Assembly (NCBI RefSeq): GCF_003970915.1 | Contig: NZ_RXOF01000003.1 | Span: 62,001-126,000 of the forward strand | DNA: 64,000 nucleotides | Direction of reading: 5' to 3' | Source: Hymenobacter gummosus | GTDB lineage: Bacteria > Bacteroidota > Bacteroidia > Cytophagales > Hymenobacteraceae | Part shown: positions 25,245 to 36,982 of the stretch, piece after piece | Position numbering within the stretch: the stretch's first letter is position 1 | Layout of the letters: each line of letters begins with the position of its first letter | Notes under the pieces: model-generated | Databases searched by the model: none | Told to the model about the DNA's origin: nothing | What the model saw: the letters and a program-made list of their open reading frames with translations, nothing else | Made by a program: the position numbers and the translations under genes

Positions 25245-26506
25245 CGCCGACAATTTCCCCGGCCCAGGCCCTGCGCTGGGCCGCCCAGTTTCCCTGCTGC
25301 GCCTACTACGTCCCGGCCGTGGACACTGCCGCGCCCGGCGGCGCCTTCGCGCACCTGCTAGCCGTGGGCACGACGGTTCAGCCTGCGCCTGCCACGCTGG
25401 CGGAGCTGGACCAGTGGCTAGCGGCGCAGACCGACACCGCCGCCCCACGCTGCGGCCTGCTCACCTACGACCTCAAAAACGAAGTGGAGCCGCAGCTCGG
25501 CAGCCGGCACCCCGACGGCCTGCACTGGCCCGCCCTGCACTTTTTCGTACCCGACAAGCGGCTGCGCTGGCACCCCGATGGCCGCCTGGAAACCCACGGC
25601 CTGAGCGCCGACGACCTGCGCGCCATCGAGGCCGTGCCCACCGAAGCCGTGCCTCCTGCCCCGGTGCCCGCGCTACGCCCGCGCCTGCCCCGCACCGAGT
25701 ACCTGCGGGCGGTGGAAGCCGTGCGCGAGGATATCCTCAACGGCGAAGTCTACGAGCTGAACCTCTGCCAGGAGTTCTTCGCCGAGGGCGTGCAGCTCGA
25801 CCCAGTGGATACGTTTCTGCGGCTGCTTCAGGCCTCGCCCACGCCTTTTGCCGGCTTCTACAAGTGGCAGGACCGGTTTCTGCTCTGCGCCTCGCCCGAG
25901 CGTTTTTTGCGCCGCGAAGCCGATCAGCTGCTTTCCCAGCCCATCAAAGGCACCAGCCGGCGCGGCGCCACGCCCGCGGAGGACGAGCAGCAACGCCAGG
26001 CCTTGCTGCACGACGAAAAGGAGCGCGCCGAAAACCTGATGATTGTGGACCTGGTGCGCAACGATTTGGCCCGCGTCAGCCTGCCCGGCACGGTGCAAGT
26101 GCCCGAGCTGTTCGGCCTCTATCCCTTCCGCCACGTCTGGCAGATGATTTCGACGGTGACCAGCCAGCCGGCGCCCGGCACCACCCTGGCCGACGCGCTA
26201 CGCGCCGCCTTCCCCATGGGCTCGATGACCGGCGCGCCTAAAATCCGCGCCATGCAGCTCATCGAGCAGTACGAGCGGGCCCGCCGCGGCCTCTACAGCG
26301 GCAGCATCGGCTACGTCTGGCCCGGCGGCGACTTCGATTTCAACGTGGTCATCCGCTCCCTGCAGTACCGCCAGGACACCGGCTACCTAAGCTTCCAGGT
26401 CGGCTCGGCCATTACCTACGACTCTGTGCCGGAACGCGAGTACGCCGAGTGCCTGTTGAAGGCCAAAGCGCTGCTGGAAGTGCTGGGTAGTGAAATTGTT
26501 GAATAG
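25241..26506 (+). CDS. pabB: aminodeoxychorismate synthase component I
   Basis: 421 residues of the chorismate-binding family. PIKGTSRRG carries the active-site Lys typical of aminodeoxychorismate synthase (anthranilate synthase has Ala there). DLVRNDLARV, GLYPFRHVWQMIST, PMGSMTGAPKIRAM and LYSGSIGYVWPGG are the usual conserved blocks. It makes 4-amino-4-deoxychorismate for folate, using ammonia from a PabA partner encoded elsewhere. It overlaps the TPR gene by four bases. An AT-rich repeat follows its stop. Confidence 0.93.
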   Translation: MTPTISPAQALRWAAQFPCCAYYVPAVDTAAPGGAFAHLLAVGTTVQPAPATLAELDQWLAAQTDTAAPRCGLLTYDLKNEVEPQLGSRHPDGLHWPALHFFVPDKRLRWHPDGRLETHGLSADDLRAIEAVPTEAVPPAPVPALRPRLPRTEYLRAVEAVREDILNGEVYELNLCQEFFAEGVQLDPVDTFLRLLQASPTPFAGFYKWQDRFLLCASPERFLRREADQLLSQPIKGTSRRGATPAEDEQQRQALLHDEKERAENLMIVDLVRNDLARVSLPGTVQVPELFGLYPFRHVWQMISTVTSQPAPGTTLADALRAAFPMGSMTGAPKIRAMQLIEQYERARRGLYSGSIGYVWPGGDFDFNVVIRSLQYRQDTGYLSFQVGSAITYDSVPEREYAECLLKAKALLEVLGSEIVE

Positions 26507-26590
26507 TCAAATGGCTAAATGGCTGGTCGTTCTTTCTTCCTCAAAGAATAATCAGCCATTTAACAGTTTAGCCATTTAGCCACTCCCTAA
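26493..26590. repeat. AT-rich palindromic iterated repeat, copy B
   Basis: Units AAATGGCTAAATGGCTGG on the left and TCAGCCATTTAACAGTTTAG on the right. It shares 26517-26534 identically with 16556-16573. It lies in the pabB-miaB spacer and overlaps the last codons of pabB. A short relic (CCAAATGGCTAAATT) is at 30598-30612. Confidence 0.8.
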
Positions 26591-26624
26591 AACTGCCAAA
26601 CTGTCATTTCTCCCCGGGAAGCCG

Positions 26625-26632
26625 TACCTTTG
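26625..26632 (+). promoter_or_regulatory. -7 promoter box (TACCTTTG) of miaB-hicAB
   Basis: Exact TAnnTTTG match 27 bases before the miaB ATG. Confidence 0.75.
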
Positions 26633-26659
26633 CGCTCCTTACGCTGATTTTTCGAGGCC

Positions 26660-28098
<1,439 letters not shown>

Positions 28099-28099
<1 letters not shown>

Positions 28100-28422
28100 T
28101 GAGCCAGTTGGAAAAGTTTGTGGCGGCGCTGCTCAGCGGCCAGTCAGATAGAAATATCGACTTCGCTGCTTTATGCGGCCTGCTGCTCAAACTGGACTTT
28201 GCGCAGCGCATCAAAGGCAGCCACCACATCTTCACCCGTGAAGGCGTTGAAGAAATCATCAACCTGCAGAGCGGTACGGGTGGTCAGGCCAAACCGTATC
28301 AGGTTAAGCAGGTTCGGGAGCTGTTGCAGAAGTACCAGCTGTCGTTGAAGCCCGCCCCTGCTTTAAAAGTTGTCGTCGCCCCGCCGCCGCAGGAATCCAT
28401 TCGTCTCAAACGCAAGAAATAG
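28099..28422 (+). CDS. hicA: HicA-like type II toxin (mRNA interferase)
   Basis: 107 residues. The core resembles HicA: a dsRBD-like fold with the catalytic His in [13 protein letters not shown] and the tail [17 protein letters not shown]. The start codon shares one base with the miaB stop (TAATG), so it is in the miaB transcript. It is longer than typical ~60-80-residue HicA proteins, with an extra basic C-terminus (ESIRLKRKK). The small HicB-like gene follows after two bases. Toxin activity is inferred from the family. Confidence 0.85.
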
Positions 28423-28424
28423 TC

Positions 28425-28640
28425 ATGGAAAACGCGCAGTATCCCGTCGTGATTTTTTGGAGCGCCGACGATGAAGCGTTTATTGCCGAAGTACCAGACC
28501 TGCCCGGCTGCCTAGCCGACGGCCGTACCCAGGCAGAGGCGCTGGCTAACGTAGCCGTCGTTATTGAAGAATGGCTGGAAACTGCGCGGGAGCTGAATCG
28601 TCCGATTCCGGCCCCGCGCCCGCGGCTACGCTACGCCTGA
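28425..28640 (+). CDS. hicB: HicB-like antitoxin
   Basis: 71 residues. It shows the HicB partial RNase-H-like fold: [19 protein letters not shown] (Asp/Glu-rich first strands) and [19 protein letters not shown]. No DNA-binding domain follows, so autoregulation by this protein alone is unlikely. It starts two bases after the hicA stop and should neutralise HicA. Confidence 0.88.
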   Translation: MENAQYPVVIFWSADDEAFIAEVPDLPGCLADGRTQAEALANVAVVIEEWLETARELNRPIPAPRPRLRYA

Positions 28641-28723
28641 TACTGCCGGGCGCTGCTTTCGACCTTTGTCCGTAAAATATCCGCCGCCGCTGTTCGTCTA
28701 CCCCCCCCGAAAACCACTCGGAT

Positions 28724-30046
28724 TTGACACCTTCAGAAATACAGTCCATCAAGCAGCGCTTCGGCATCATCGGCAACGCCGCCTCGCTGAACTTCGCCAT
28801 CCAGGTGGCGGCGCAGGTGGCCCCGACCGACATGACCGTGCTCATCACGGGCGAGAGCGGCTCGGGCAAGGAATCGTTTTCCAAGATCATTCACGCCCTC
28901 TCGCCGCGTAAGCACGGGCAGTTCATCGCCGTCAACTGCGGTGCCATCCCGGAGGGCACCATCGACTCGGAGCTGTTTGGCCACGAAAAAGGCTCGTTTA
29001 CCGGCGCCACGGAGGCCCGCAAGGGCTATTTTGAAGTGACCAACGGCGGCACCATCTTCCTCGACGAAATCGGGGAAATGCCGCTGGGCACCCAGGCCCG
29101 CCTGCTGCGCGTGCTCGAAAACGGGGAGTTTATCCGCGTGGGCTCGTCGAAAGTGCAGAAAACCGACGTGCGCGTGGTGGCCGCCACCAACGTGAACCTG
29201 CTCAACGCCGTGCAGGAAGGCCGCTTCCGCGAAGACCTCTACTACCGCCTCAACACGGTGCCCATCACGGTGCCGCCCCTGCGCGAGCGGGGCGACGACA
29301 TCTACCTGCTGTTTCGCAAGTTCGCCACCGACTTTGCCGAGCGCTACCGCGTCAAGCCCATCACCCTCAGCGCCGACGCCCAGCAGGAGCTGATGCGCTT
29401 CCGCTTCCCCGGCAACATCCGCCAGCTCAAGAACATAGCCGAGCAGATGTCGGTGCTGGAGACGGACCGCGAGGTGGACGCCCGCGGCCTGCGCCGCTAT
29501 TTGCCGCAGGACCAGTCCTCGAACCTGCCCATGCTGCTGGGCGCCACGGCCGACGGCACCGCCCCGCAGGGCCTTTCGGAGCGCGACCTGCTCTACAAGG
29601 TGCTCTTCGACATGCGCCGCGACATGACCGACCTCAAGCGCCTGGTGCTGGAAGTGGCGGCCGGCGCGGCCCGCGGCGGCGACGGGGGCCAGGCCCAGGA
29701 GCTGGTGCGCCAGAACAGCCACCTGTTCACCAACGTCGGTAACAGCCTGAGCGTGACGCCCTACGACGGCGGCGCCCGCCTCAGCCCCCGCCCCACGGAG
29801 CCCACCGAGCCCTACATCATCAGCACCGACGCGGCCACCGACTACGAGGACGACGACGAGGTGCAGCGGGTGGAGGACATTCCGCACGAAACCGAGGAAG
29901 AAAGCCTCTCGCTGGAAGCCAAGGAAAAGGAAATGATCATTAAAGCGTTGAAGAAGCACCACAACAAGCGCAAGTACGCCGCGCAGGATCTGGGAATTTC
30001 CGAACGCACCCTTTATCGTAAGCTCAAACAGTATGATCTGGAATAA
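28724..30046 (+). CDS. sigma-54-dependent transcriptional activator (AAA+ and Fis-type HTH)
   Basis: 440 residues from a TTG start (no earlier in-frame ATG fits the EIQSIKQRFGIIG beginning usual in this family). AAA+ domain residues ~15-245: Walker A GESGSGKESF, sigma-54 contact loop EKGSFTGA, Walker B GTIFLDEIGEMP, arginine-finger region FREDLYYRLN. There is no receiver or sensor domain at the N-terminus. A ~110-residue linker is acidic near its end (YEDDDEVQRVEDIPHETEEE), then comes a Fis-like HTH (AAQDLGISERTLYRKLKQY). It overlaps lptE by 14 bases. A possible sigma-54 promoter occurs upstream of groES in this window. Confidence 0.92.
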   Translation: MTPSEIQSIKQRFGIIGNAASLNFAIQVAAQVAPTDMTVLITGESGSGKESFSKIIHALSPRKHGQFIAVNCGAIPEGTIDSELFGHEKGSFTGATEARKGYFEVTNGGTIFLDEIGEMPLGTQARLLRVLENGEFIRVGSSKVQKTDVRVVAATNVNLLNAVQEGRFREDLYYRLNTVPITVPPLRERGDDIYLLFRKFATDFAERYRVKPITLSADAQQELMRFRFPGNIRQLKNIAEQMSVLETDREVDARGLRRYLPQDQSSNLPMLLGATADGTAPQGLSERDLLYKVLFDMRRDMTDLKRLVLEVAAGAARGGDGGQAQELVRQNSHLFTNVGNSLSVTPYDGGARLSPRPTEPTEPYIISTDAATDYEDDDEVQRVEDIPHETEEESLSLEAKEKEMIIKALKKHHNKRKYAAQDLGISERTLYRKLKQYDLE

Positions 30047-30578
30047 GTCGTTGACGCGGCGCCCCTTCGCGGTGGTGGTCGCGCTGCTGCTCAGCCTGCT
30101 GCCGCTGGCCGGCTGCGGCGTGTACTCCTTCACGGGCACCAACCTCGACCCGTCCATCGAGAACTTCTCGGTGGCGGTGTTTCAGAACAACGCCTCCAAC
30201 GGGCCTTCCTTCCTCTCCCAGCGCTTCACCGAGGACATGAAGGACTACTTTCTGCGCAACACCACCCTGAAGCTGGTGCCGCGCGACGGGCATTTGCAGT
30301 TTGAGGGGCAGATTGTGGCCTACGACTTTGCCCCGGCGGCCATTCAGAGCACCAGCGGGCAGGATCAGGCCGGCATCAACCGCCTGACCATCCAGATTCG
30401 GGTGAAGTTTACCAACCTCAAGGACCCCAAGCAGGACTTTGAGCAGACCTTCCAGAGCAACGCCGACTTCGCCGCCTCGACCAACATTCAGAGCATTCTG
30501 AACGACCCGGTGGCTAACCGTCGCATCACCGACCGCATCATTACGGACGTGTTCAATAAATCGGCCGCCAACTGGTAA
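30033..30578 (+). CDS. lptE: LPS-assembly lipoprotein LptE family
   Basis: 181 residues. The lipobox is LLPLAGCGVYSFTGTNL. The following alpha/beta domain (SIENFSVAVFQNNASN ... SQRFTEDMKDYFLRNT) matches Bacteroidota LptE-like proteins that plug and stabilise LptD in the outer membrane. The start lies inside the end of the sigma-54 activator gene. Together with the next two genes it forms an envelope/secretion cluster that I recall as conserved in this phylum. Confidence 0.85.
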   Translation: MIWNKSLTRRPFAVVVALLLSLLPLAGCGVYSFTGTNLDPSIENFSVAVFQNNASNGPSFLSQRFTEDMKDYFLRNTTLKLVPRDGHLQFEGQIVAYDFAPAAIQSTSGQDQAGINRLTIQIRVKFTNLKDPKQDFEQTFQSNADFAASTNIQSILNDPVANRRITDRIITDVFNKSAANW

Positions 30579-30724
30579 AACTGGCCGGGGCTGCTGGCCA
30601 AATGGCTAAATTCCCGTAATGTTGCGGCCCCCTTAGCCAACCGGTCGGCTGACCGGACCGGCCACGGTCGTCGTCCGACAACTGCCCCAGCCGGCCAGCC
30701 GCTTCACCCCCAGTCCGTTACCCA

Positions 30725-32374
30725 ATGACCCGCGCCTCCCTGCTCAACATCCTGGACCACGCAACCGGTATTTCGGAGGCCGAGGTGCGGGAGCTGGAGC
30801 AGCTGGCCGTGGCCTTTCCGTACTGCCAGACCGCGCACCTGCTGCTGGCCAAAGCCGCCCACGACCGGGGCAGCATGCTGGCCAGTCAGCGCCTGCGCCG
30901 CGCGGCCACCTACGCCGCCGACCGGGAGCTGCTGCGCTATTTGATCGAACAGCCGGCCGGTACCCTACCAACTGCGGCCCAACTGGCCCCGGTAGCCGCC
31001 CCCGAGCCGGCCGACTACGATGGAGCAGCCGCCGCGCCCCTGGCGCCCGATCTGCCCGCAGCCCCTAGCGCCCCGGCGCCGGACAGCCTGGCAACCCCGA
31101 CTGAGCCCGCCGCGGCTGCAACGCCGGATTTGCAGCTGCTTGAGGCGGAACCGGCCGTGGCTCTAGCGCCGGAAGCGGCTCCGCTGGTGGCCGAAGGGCC
31201 CACAACCGCTGCCGAGGCGCCGGAGACTGAACCAGTCGCGCCCCTCGGCGCAGCGCCGACAGTGACCGAGCCAGCTGCATCGGCGGCGGAACCGGTCAAT
31301 GCTTCGGAAACGGGGGCGTCAGTGCTGGAGGACGAGCCCGCTGCGCCGGCGCCGGCCGAAGATCCGGCTGCCGATTCGGAAGACGCTGAGACGCTTGAAG
31401 CGGCAGCAGCCGCACCGGCCGCAGCTGATCCTGAAACCATTGCCCCGGACGCGCAGCCTCCGCTGAGTGCTGAGCTTCCAGCAGCTGACGCGGCTCCGGC
31501 CGCCGAACAGTCCGACCTTTCAGCTCCCGAAGAAGCGGCTGATACCGCCAGCGCCGCGGCCCAACCTACGGCGGAAGCGGCAGATACGGCCGAACCGGAA
31601 GACACCCGCGAGCCGGATGACCCGCAAACGGCTGGCTCTGTTGCAGCTGCCGAAACCGGGTCTGCCACGGCGTCCACCCTGGCGCTAACGGCAGATGCCG
31701 CCGCGGCTGCCGGCGCTGCCAGTAGCAGCGGGGCCGTTCCGGCCTTGCTGCCCGAAGCCGCGGACGAGCTGCCCCCGGCCGCGCCGCCCATCCGCCCGCC
31801 GGTGGAGGCCGGCAGTTCGCGCTTCGAGTTTGGCCTGGGCGAGGCCCCCATCCCGACCCCGGCCTACCAGCTGCCCGAGCTACCGGCCGAAGAGCCGGCT
31901 TCCGCGGCCGTCCCGCCCCTACGGGCCGATGAGCTGCTGGCCTATGCCCTAAGCAGCGGCAGCCGCCTGGGCTCTGCCCTCACCCTGCGCGACGCCGAGC
32001 TAACCCACGATTTGCCCGCCGCGGCGGAGTGGCACCCCGACGCCGTAGCGCTGGCTCACCTGGCCGCCCACCGCCCGCTGCCGCCGCCCGCGCCCAGCTC
32101 CCTGGCCCTGATTGACCGGTTTCTGCGCAGCCAGCCGCGCATCAAGAGCAGCACCGGCCGCCCCGCCCCGACCGACGCCCCACAGGCCGATTTGTCGGTG
32201 CGCAGCACCAGCGCGGCGCCCAGCCTGGCTTCCGAGAGCCTGGCCAAGATTATGGTCAAACAAGGCAAGCTTGACCGGGCCATTGAAATTTATGGCCAGC
32301 TGATGCAGCGGCAGCCGGAAAAAAAGGCGTATTTTGCCGCTCAAATTGACTTACTGAACCAACAAAAGGAGTAG
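30725..32374 (+). CDS. TPR-containing protein with long Ala/Pro/Glu low-complexity centre
   Basis: 549 residues. Residues 1-~85 are an ordered helical domain (VRELEQLAVAFPYCQTAHLL ... RRAATYAADRELLRYL) typical of a conserved Bacteroidota protein next to secG. Residues ~85-360 are Ala/Glu/Pro/Thr low complexity and acidic. The C-terminal ~50 residues form one TPR-like hairpin (SLAKIMVKQGKLDRAIEIYG). It ends directly before secG with no gap, so they are co-translated. No signal peptide. Role unknown; perhaps a scaffold linked to export. Confidence 0.75.
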   Translation: MTRASLLNILDHATGISEAEVRELEQLAVAFPYCQTAHLLLAKAAHDRGSMLASQRLRRAATYAADRELLRYLIEQPAGTLPTAAQLAPVAAPEPADYDGAAAAPLAPDLPAAPSAPAPDSLATPTEPAAAATPDLQLLEAEPAVALAPEAAPLVAEGPTTAAEAPETEPVAPLGAAPTVTEPAASAAEPVNASETGASVLEDEPAAPAPAEDPAADSEDAETLEAAAAAPAAADPETIAPDAQPPLSAELPAADAAPAAEQSDLSAPEEAADTASAAAQPTAEAADTAEPEDTREPDDPQTAGSVAAAETGSATASTLALTADAAAAAGAASSSGAVPALLPEAADELPPAAPPIRPPVEAGSSRFEFGLGEAPIPTPAYQLPELPAEEPASAAVPPLRADELLAYALSSGSRLGSALTLRDAELTHDLPAAAEWHPDAVALAHLAAHRPLPPPAPSSLALIDRFLRSQPRIKSSTGRPAPTDAPQADLSVRSTSAAPSLASESLAKIMVKQGKLDRAIEIYGQLMQRQPEKKAYFAAQIDLLNQQKE

Positions 32375-32791
32375 ATGTACTACGCTATTATTGGCCTTGC
32401 CCTCTTCGTCTGCGTACTGCTGGCCCTGGTGGTGCTGGCCCAGAACTCGAAGGGCGGCGGCCTGGCCGGTGGCTTTTCGGCCGGCGGCACGGCCCAGCTC
32501 ATGGGCGTGAAGCGCACCGGCGACCTGCTGGAGCGCCTGACCTGGGGCTTTGCCATTGCCCTGATTGTGCTGACCCTTGGCTCCTACGTGGTGCTGGCCA
32601 ACTCCAGCAACGGCCCCGTGCGCAGCGTCAACCAGCAGAAGGCCATGGAAGCGCCCCGCTTGCCCACTGCCCCGGCCCCCACGGCACCGGCTCCCGGTGG
32701 CGCTGCCGCTCCGGCTCAGCCCGGCGCCGCGGCTCCCGCAGCTGCCCCGGCCGCCCAGCCCGCCGCTCCGGCCCCTGCCCCGGCTCAGTAA
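32375..32791 (+). CDS. secG: preprotein translocase subunit SecG
   Basis: 138 residues. Two membrane helices (IIGLALFVCVLLALVVLAQ and GFAIALIVLTLGSYVVL) flank the conserved QNSKGGGLAGGFSAGG loop. The last ~60 residues are an Ala/Pro tail common in Bacteroidota SecG. It starts at the base after the stop of the TPR gene. Confidence 0.95.
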   Translation: MYYAIIGLALFVCVLLALVVLAQNSKGGGLAGGFSAGGTAQLMGVKRTGDLLERLTWGFAIALIVLTLGSYVVLANSSNGPVRSVNQQKAMEAPRLPTAPAPTAPAPGGAAAPAQPGAAAPAAAPAAQPAAPAPAPAQ

Positions 32792-32814
32792 ATCAGCCCG
32801 GCCCGCCTTGTCAA

Positions 32815-32860
32815 AACCGGCGGCTTCTTGCAGCAGCGAGAAGCCGCCGGTTCTTTTTTT
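32815..32860 (+). terminator. rho-independent terminator after secG
   Basis: Perfect 14-bp stem (32815-32828 with 32839-32852), followed by CTTTTTTT. Confidence 0.9.
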
Positions 32861-32912
32861 GCCGGTTTCCGGCGCCAGTTTACCTATACTTGCGCCGCTT
32901 CGGCCGCCGTCC

Positions 32913-32982
32913 TGTCAGCTTCGTGTCAGGCCGCGTGACAAAACTCGGGCGGAAAGTTCCCCGTACGGGGGCATTCTGTCAG
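32913..32982 (+). promoter_or_regulatory. cluster of TGTCAG/TGACA sites upstream of groES
   Basis: TGTCAG occurs at 32913-32918, 32924-32929 and 32977-32982, and TGACA at 32936-32940. Sites 32924 and 32936 form an inverted repeat TGTCA-N7-TGACA. The position, 20-110 bases upstream of a sigma-54-like promoter, fits binding sites of an enhancer-binding activator. Inference only. Confidence 0.5.
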
Positions 32983-33003
32983 TTTTGGGCCGATTGGCTG
33001 CGG

Positions 33004-33020
33004 CTGGCACAAGAAATGCC
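33004..33020 (+). promoter_or_regulatory. candidate sigma-54 (-24/-12) promoter of groESL
   Basis: CTGGCACAAGAAATGCC matches the YTGGCAC half exactly and keeps the GG-N10-GC spacing required by RpoN; the -12 half is weaker (ATGCC). It lies 64 bases before the groES ATG. No CIRCE inverted repeat and no exact TAnnTTTG box are found in this spacer. Confidence 0.55.
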
Positions 33021-33084
33021 CGGCCGCTGCCGACTCTTATAGTCTTTCCCTCCAACTTCAACATACCAAACCTAACACCACAGT

Positions 33085-33375
33085 ATGGCAGTTAGCATCA
33101 AACCGCTGGCCGACCGCGTCATCATCGCGCCGGCTGCCGCCGAAGAGAAAACCAAGTCGGGCATCATCATCCCCGACACGGCTAAGGAAAAGCCGCAGCG
33201 CGGCGAAGTAGTGGCCGTAGGCGAAGGCAAAGTGGCCGACAACGGCACTTTGGTGAAGCCCTCGGTATCGGTGGGCGACCAGGTGCTGTATGGCAAGTAC
33301 GCCGGCACCGAAATCACCGTGGACGGTCAGGACTACCTGATCATGCGCGAATCGGACATTTTCGCCATTCTGTAA
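33085..33375 (+). CDS. groES: co-chaperonin GroES
   Basis: 96 residues, full length. It begins [14 protein letters not shown]. The mobile loop [18 protein letters not shown] and the roof/base segments [14 protein letters not shown] are standard. It caps the GroEL ring during protein folding in the cytoplasm. groEL follows after 32 bases. Confidence 0.98.
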   Translation: MAVSIKPLADRVIIAPAAAEEKTKSGIIIPDTAKEKPQRGEVVAVGEGKVADNGTLVKPSVSVGDQVLYGKYAGTEITVDGQDYLIMRESDIFAIL

Positions 33376-33398
33376 GCATTTCCCCCCTAATACCATAG

Positions 33399-35051
<1,653 letters not shown>

Positions 35052-35119
35052 TCAGCCGGCCGATTGAACGGTTGTTTTAGCCACTAAAACGGATTCGTTC
35101 GATCAGCTTCCCCCCTACT

Positions 35120-35156
35120 AAAAAGCCCCGCCGGACTTGGTCCGGCGGGGCTTTTT
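35120..35156. terminator. bidirectional rho-independent terminator
   Basis: Perfect 16-bp stem (35120-35135 with 35141-35156) with A5 and T5 ends, between convergent groEL and the POT transporter. Nearly the same hairpin recurs at 36924-36961. Confidence 0.92.
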
Positions 35157-35170
35157 GCGTTTGCGCCCGG

Positions 35171-36796
35171 TTACGCTGCTGCCGGCTCGTTCATCATCCG
35201 CGTCAGCCGGCGCTGAATGAGGAAGAGCAGCAGCGAGGCGGCCACCGACAGGGCCACGAAAATCAGGAAGAACGCGTAGAGGCTGCTGATTTCGAAGCCC
35301 AGGAAGTACGGGGCGGGCTTGCCGCGCTCGGGGTACAGGCCGCTGAGCACGCCGGCCAGCTTGTTGCCCGCGGCCGTGGCCAGAAACCACACCGCCATCA
35401 GCAGCGAAGCAAAGCGGGCCGGCGACAGTTTGTTGACCAGGGCCAGCCCGATAGGTGACAAACACAGCTCACCGAAGACGTGAAACAGGTACATGGCCAC
35501 CAGCCAGAACATGCTCACTTTGGTGGTCGGTGCCACGCCGTGCACCCCGAAGGCAATGATGAGGTAGCCCAGCCCCAGCAGCAGCAGCCCGAAGGCCATT
35601 TTGAGCGGTGAGGACGGCTCCAGGCCGCGGCGGCCGAGGGCTGTCCAGAGCACGGCAAACAGCGGCGCCAGCGTAATGACGAACAGCGCCGGGGCCGACT
35701 GAAAATACGAGGCGGGCATGGTGTAGCTGCCCAGCTGCCGGTCGGTTTGCTCGTCGGCGAAGAAGGTGAGCGAGGCACCGGCCTGCTCATAGGCGCCCCA
35801 GAAAAAGATGACGAAAAAGCTCAGGATAAAGATGACGTAGATTTTCTCCTTCTCGCGCGGGGTCAGGGAAGCATCGGCCAGCACCACCAGCGGCACCACC
35901 AGCATGGCGGAGAAAACCAGGGCGCCGAACCAGTCGCCGCCCATGTACCAGGCAATGGCGGCGTACACGGCCGCAAACAGCGCGGCCAGGGCCAGCAGCC
36001 GCCCCGCCGTAATGCCGGTAGCCGGGGCCGGGGCGGCCAGGGTTTCGCTACGTACCGGGGCATCCGGGGTGAGCGGAACGACGGGCGCGGCGGCCACCTG
36101 CCGCTCGGGCCGGGCACCGAGCGGCGCCCCGGCGGCATCGACTACGTAGCGGTGCTTGAACAGCTCGAAGGTGGTGATGCCGAGCAGCATGCCCAGGCCC
36201 GCCGCCAGAAAGCCCCAGCGGAAATCGGCAGGGTTGTCGGTGTCGCCCAGGTAGCCGCACACCAGCGGCGCCAAGAACGCGCCGATGTTGATGCCCATGT
36301 AAAAAATGGTGTAGGCCGTATCGATGCGCTTGTCGCCGGCGGGGTAAAGCGTGCCGACCATCGACGAAATGTTGGGCTTAAAGGAGCCATTGCCGAAAAT
36401 CAGCAAGCCCAGGCCGAGGAAAAACAGCCAGGTCTGCGCCGCACCGGCTGCCGGTTGCCCGGGCACGTAGAGCGAGGCGCTGCCGAACAGGCAAAACTGC
36501 CCCAGCGCCATCAGCAGCCCGCCGATGAGAATGGAGCGGCGGTTGCCCAGGTAGCGGTCGGCGAGGTAGCCGCCGAGCAGGGGCGTGAGGTACACCAGGC
36601 TGGTGTAGTTGCCGTAGAAGCGCGAGGTCAGAGCCTTGTCAAACAGCAGGGCCTTGCCCATGTAGAGGCTCAGCAGGGCCCGCATGCCGTAGAAGCTGAA
36701 CCGCTCCCACATTTCGGTCATGAACAGCACGTACAGGCCCTTGGGGTGGCCGTTAGCCGCCGCGGGTCTGGTCGTCACAGTAGAGGTTGCTTGCAT
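35171..36796 (-). CDS. POT/PTR2 family proton-dependent oligopeptide transporter
   Basis: 541 residues, major facilitator with ~12-14 membrane helices. Signature regions are EMWERFSFYGMRALLSLYMG at the N-terminus and the PTR2 motif FYMGINIGAFLAPLVCGYLG. A hydrophilic loop rich in Ala/Pro (residues ~225-255) divides the halves. It imports di- and tripeptides with protons. A paralogue lies immediately upstream on the same strand (36983-38413), separated by a terminator, so each has its own unit. Confidence 0.92.
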   Translation of the reverse strand: MQATSTVTTRPAAANGHPKGLYVLFMTEMWERFSFYGMRALLSLYMGKALLFDKALTSRFYGNYTSLVYLTPLLGGYLADRYLGNRRSILIGGLLMALGQFCLFGSASLYVPGQPAAGAAQTWLFFLGLGLLIFGNGSFKPNISSMVGTLYPAGDKRIDTAYTIFYMGINIGAFLAPLVCGYLGDTDNPADFRWGFLAAGLGMLLGITTFELFKHRYVVDAAGAPLGARPERQVAAAPVVPLTPDAPVRSETLAAPAPATGITAGRLLALAALFAAVYAAIAWYMGGDWFGALVFSAMLVVPLVVLADASLTPREKEKIYVIFILSFFVIFFWGAYEQAGASLTFFADEQTDRQLGSYTMPASYFQSAPALFVITLAPLFAVLWTALGRRGLEPSSPLKMAFGLLLLGLGYLIIAFGVHGVAPTTKVSMFWLVAMYLFHVFGELCLSPIGLALVNKLSPARFASLLMAVWFLATAAGNKLAGVLSGLYPERGKPAPYFLGFEISSLYAFFLIFVALSVAASLLLFLIQRRLTRMMNEPAAA

Positions 36797-36923
36797 GTAG
36801 TCAGGGATTGAGAAGAAAGAAGCGGCGGGGACGCCGGCCGGGTGCGGGCAGTACGCACCAGCTAAGGAAGCAAGAGCGGGCCCGGCGTTGCTTAGCGGCT
36901 CTCAGGGCCGGCGCCCAACGCGA

Positions 36924-36961
36924 AAAAAAGCCCCGCCGGAGCGTTCCGGCGGGGCTTTTTT
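36924..36961 (-). terminator. rho-independent terminator of the upstream POT gene
   Basis: Perfect 17-bp stem (36924-36940 with 36945-36961), loop GCGT, A and T tracts at both ends. Same core as 35120-35156. Confidence 0.9.
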
Positions 36962-36982
36962 CTGGCGCAGCAGCGCGGACTT

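Noticed and set aside
28425-28640. HicB-like gene as a truncated pseudogene
   Set aside because: The RNase-H-like HicB core is complete at 71 residues; many HicB proteins lack a DNA-binding domain.
31015-31851. 278-residue minus-strand Ala/Ser-rich frame
   Set aside because: Antisense of the low-complexity centre of the TPR protein; no start context or family.
32880-33084. CIRCE/HrcA element upstream of groES
   Set aside because: No TTAGCACTC-N9-GAGTGCTAA-like repeat could be found; the dyads present are TGTCA-type.
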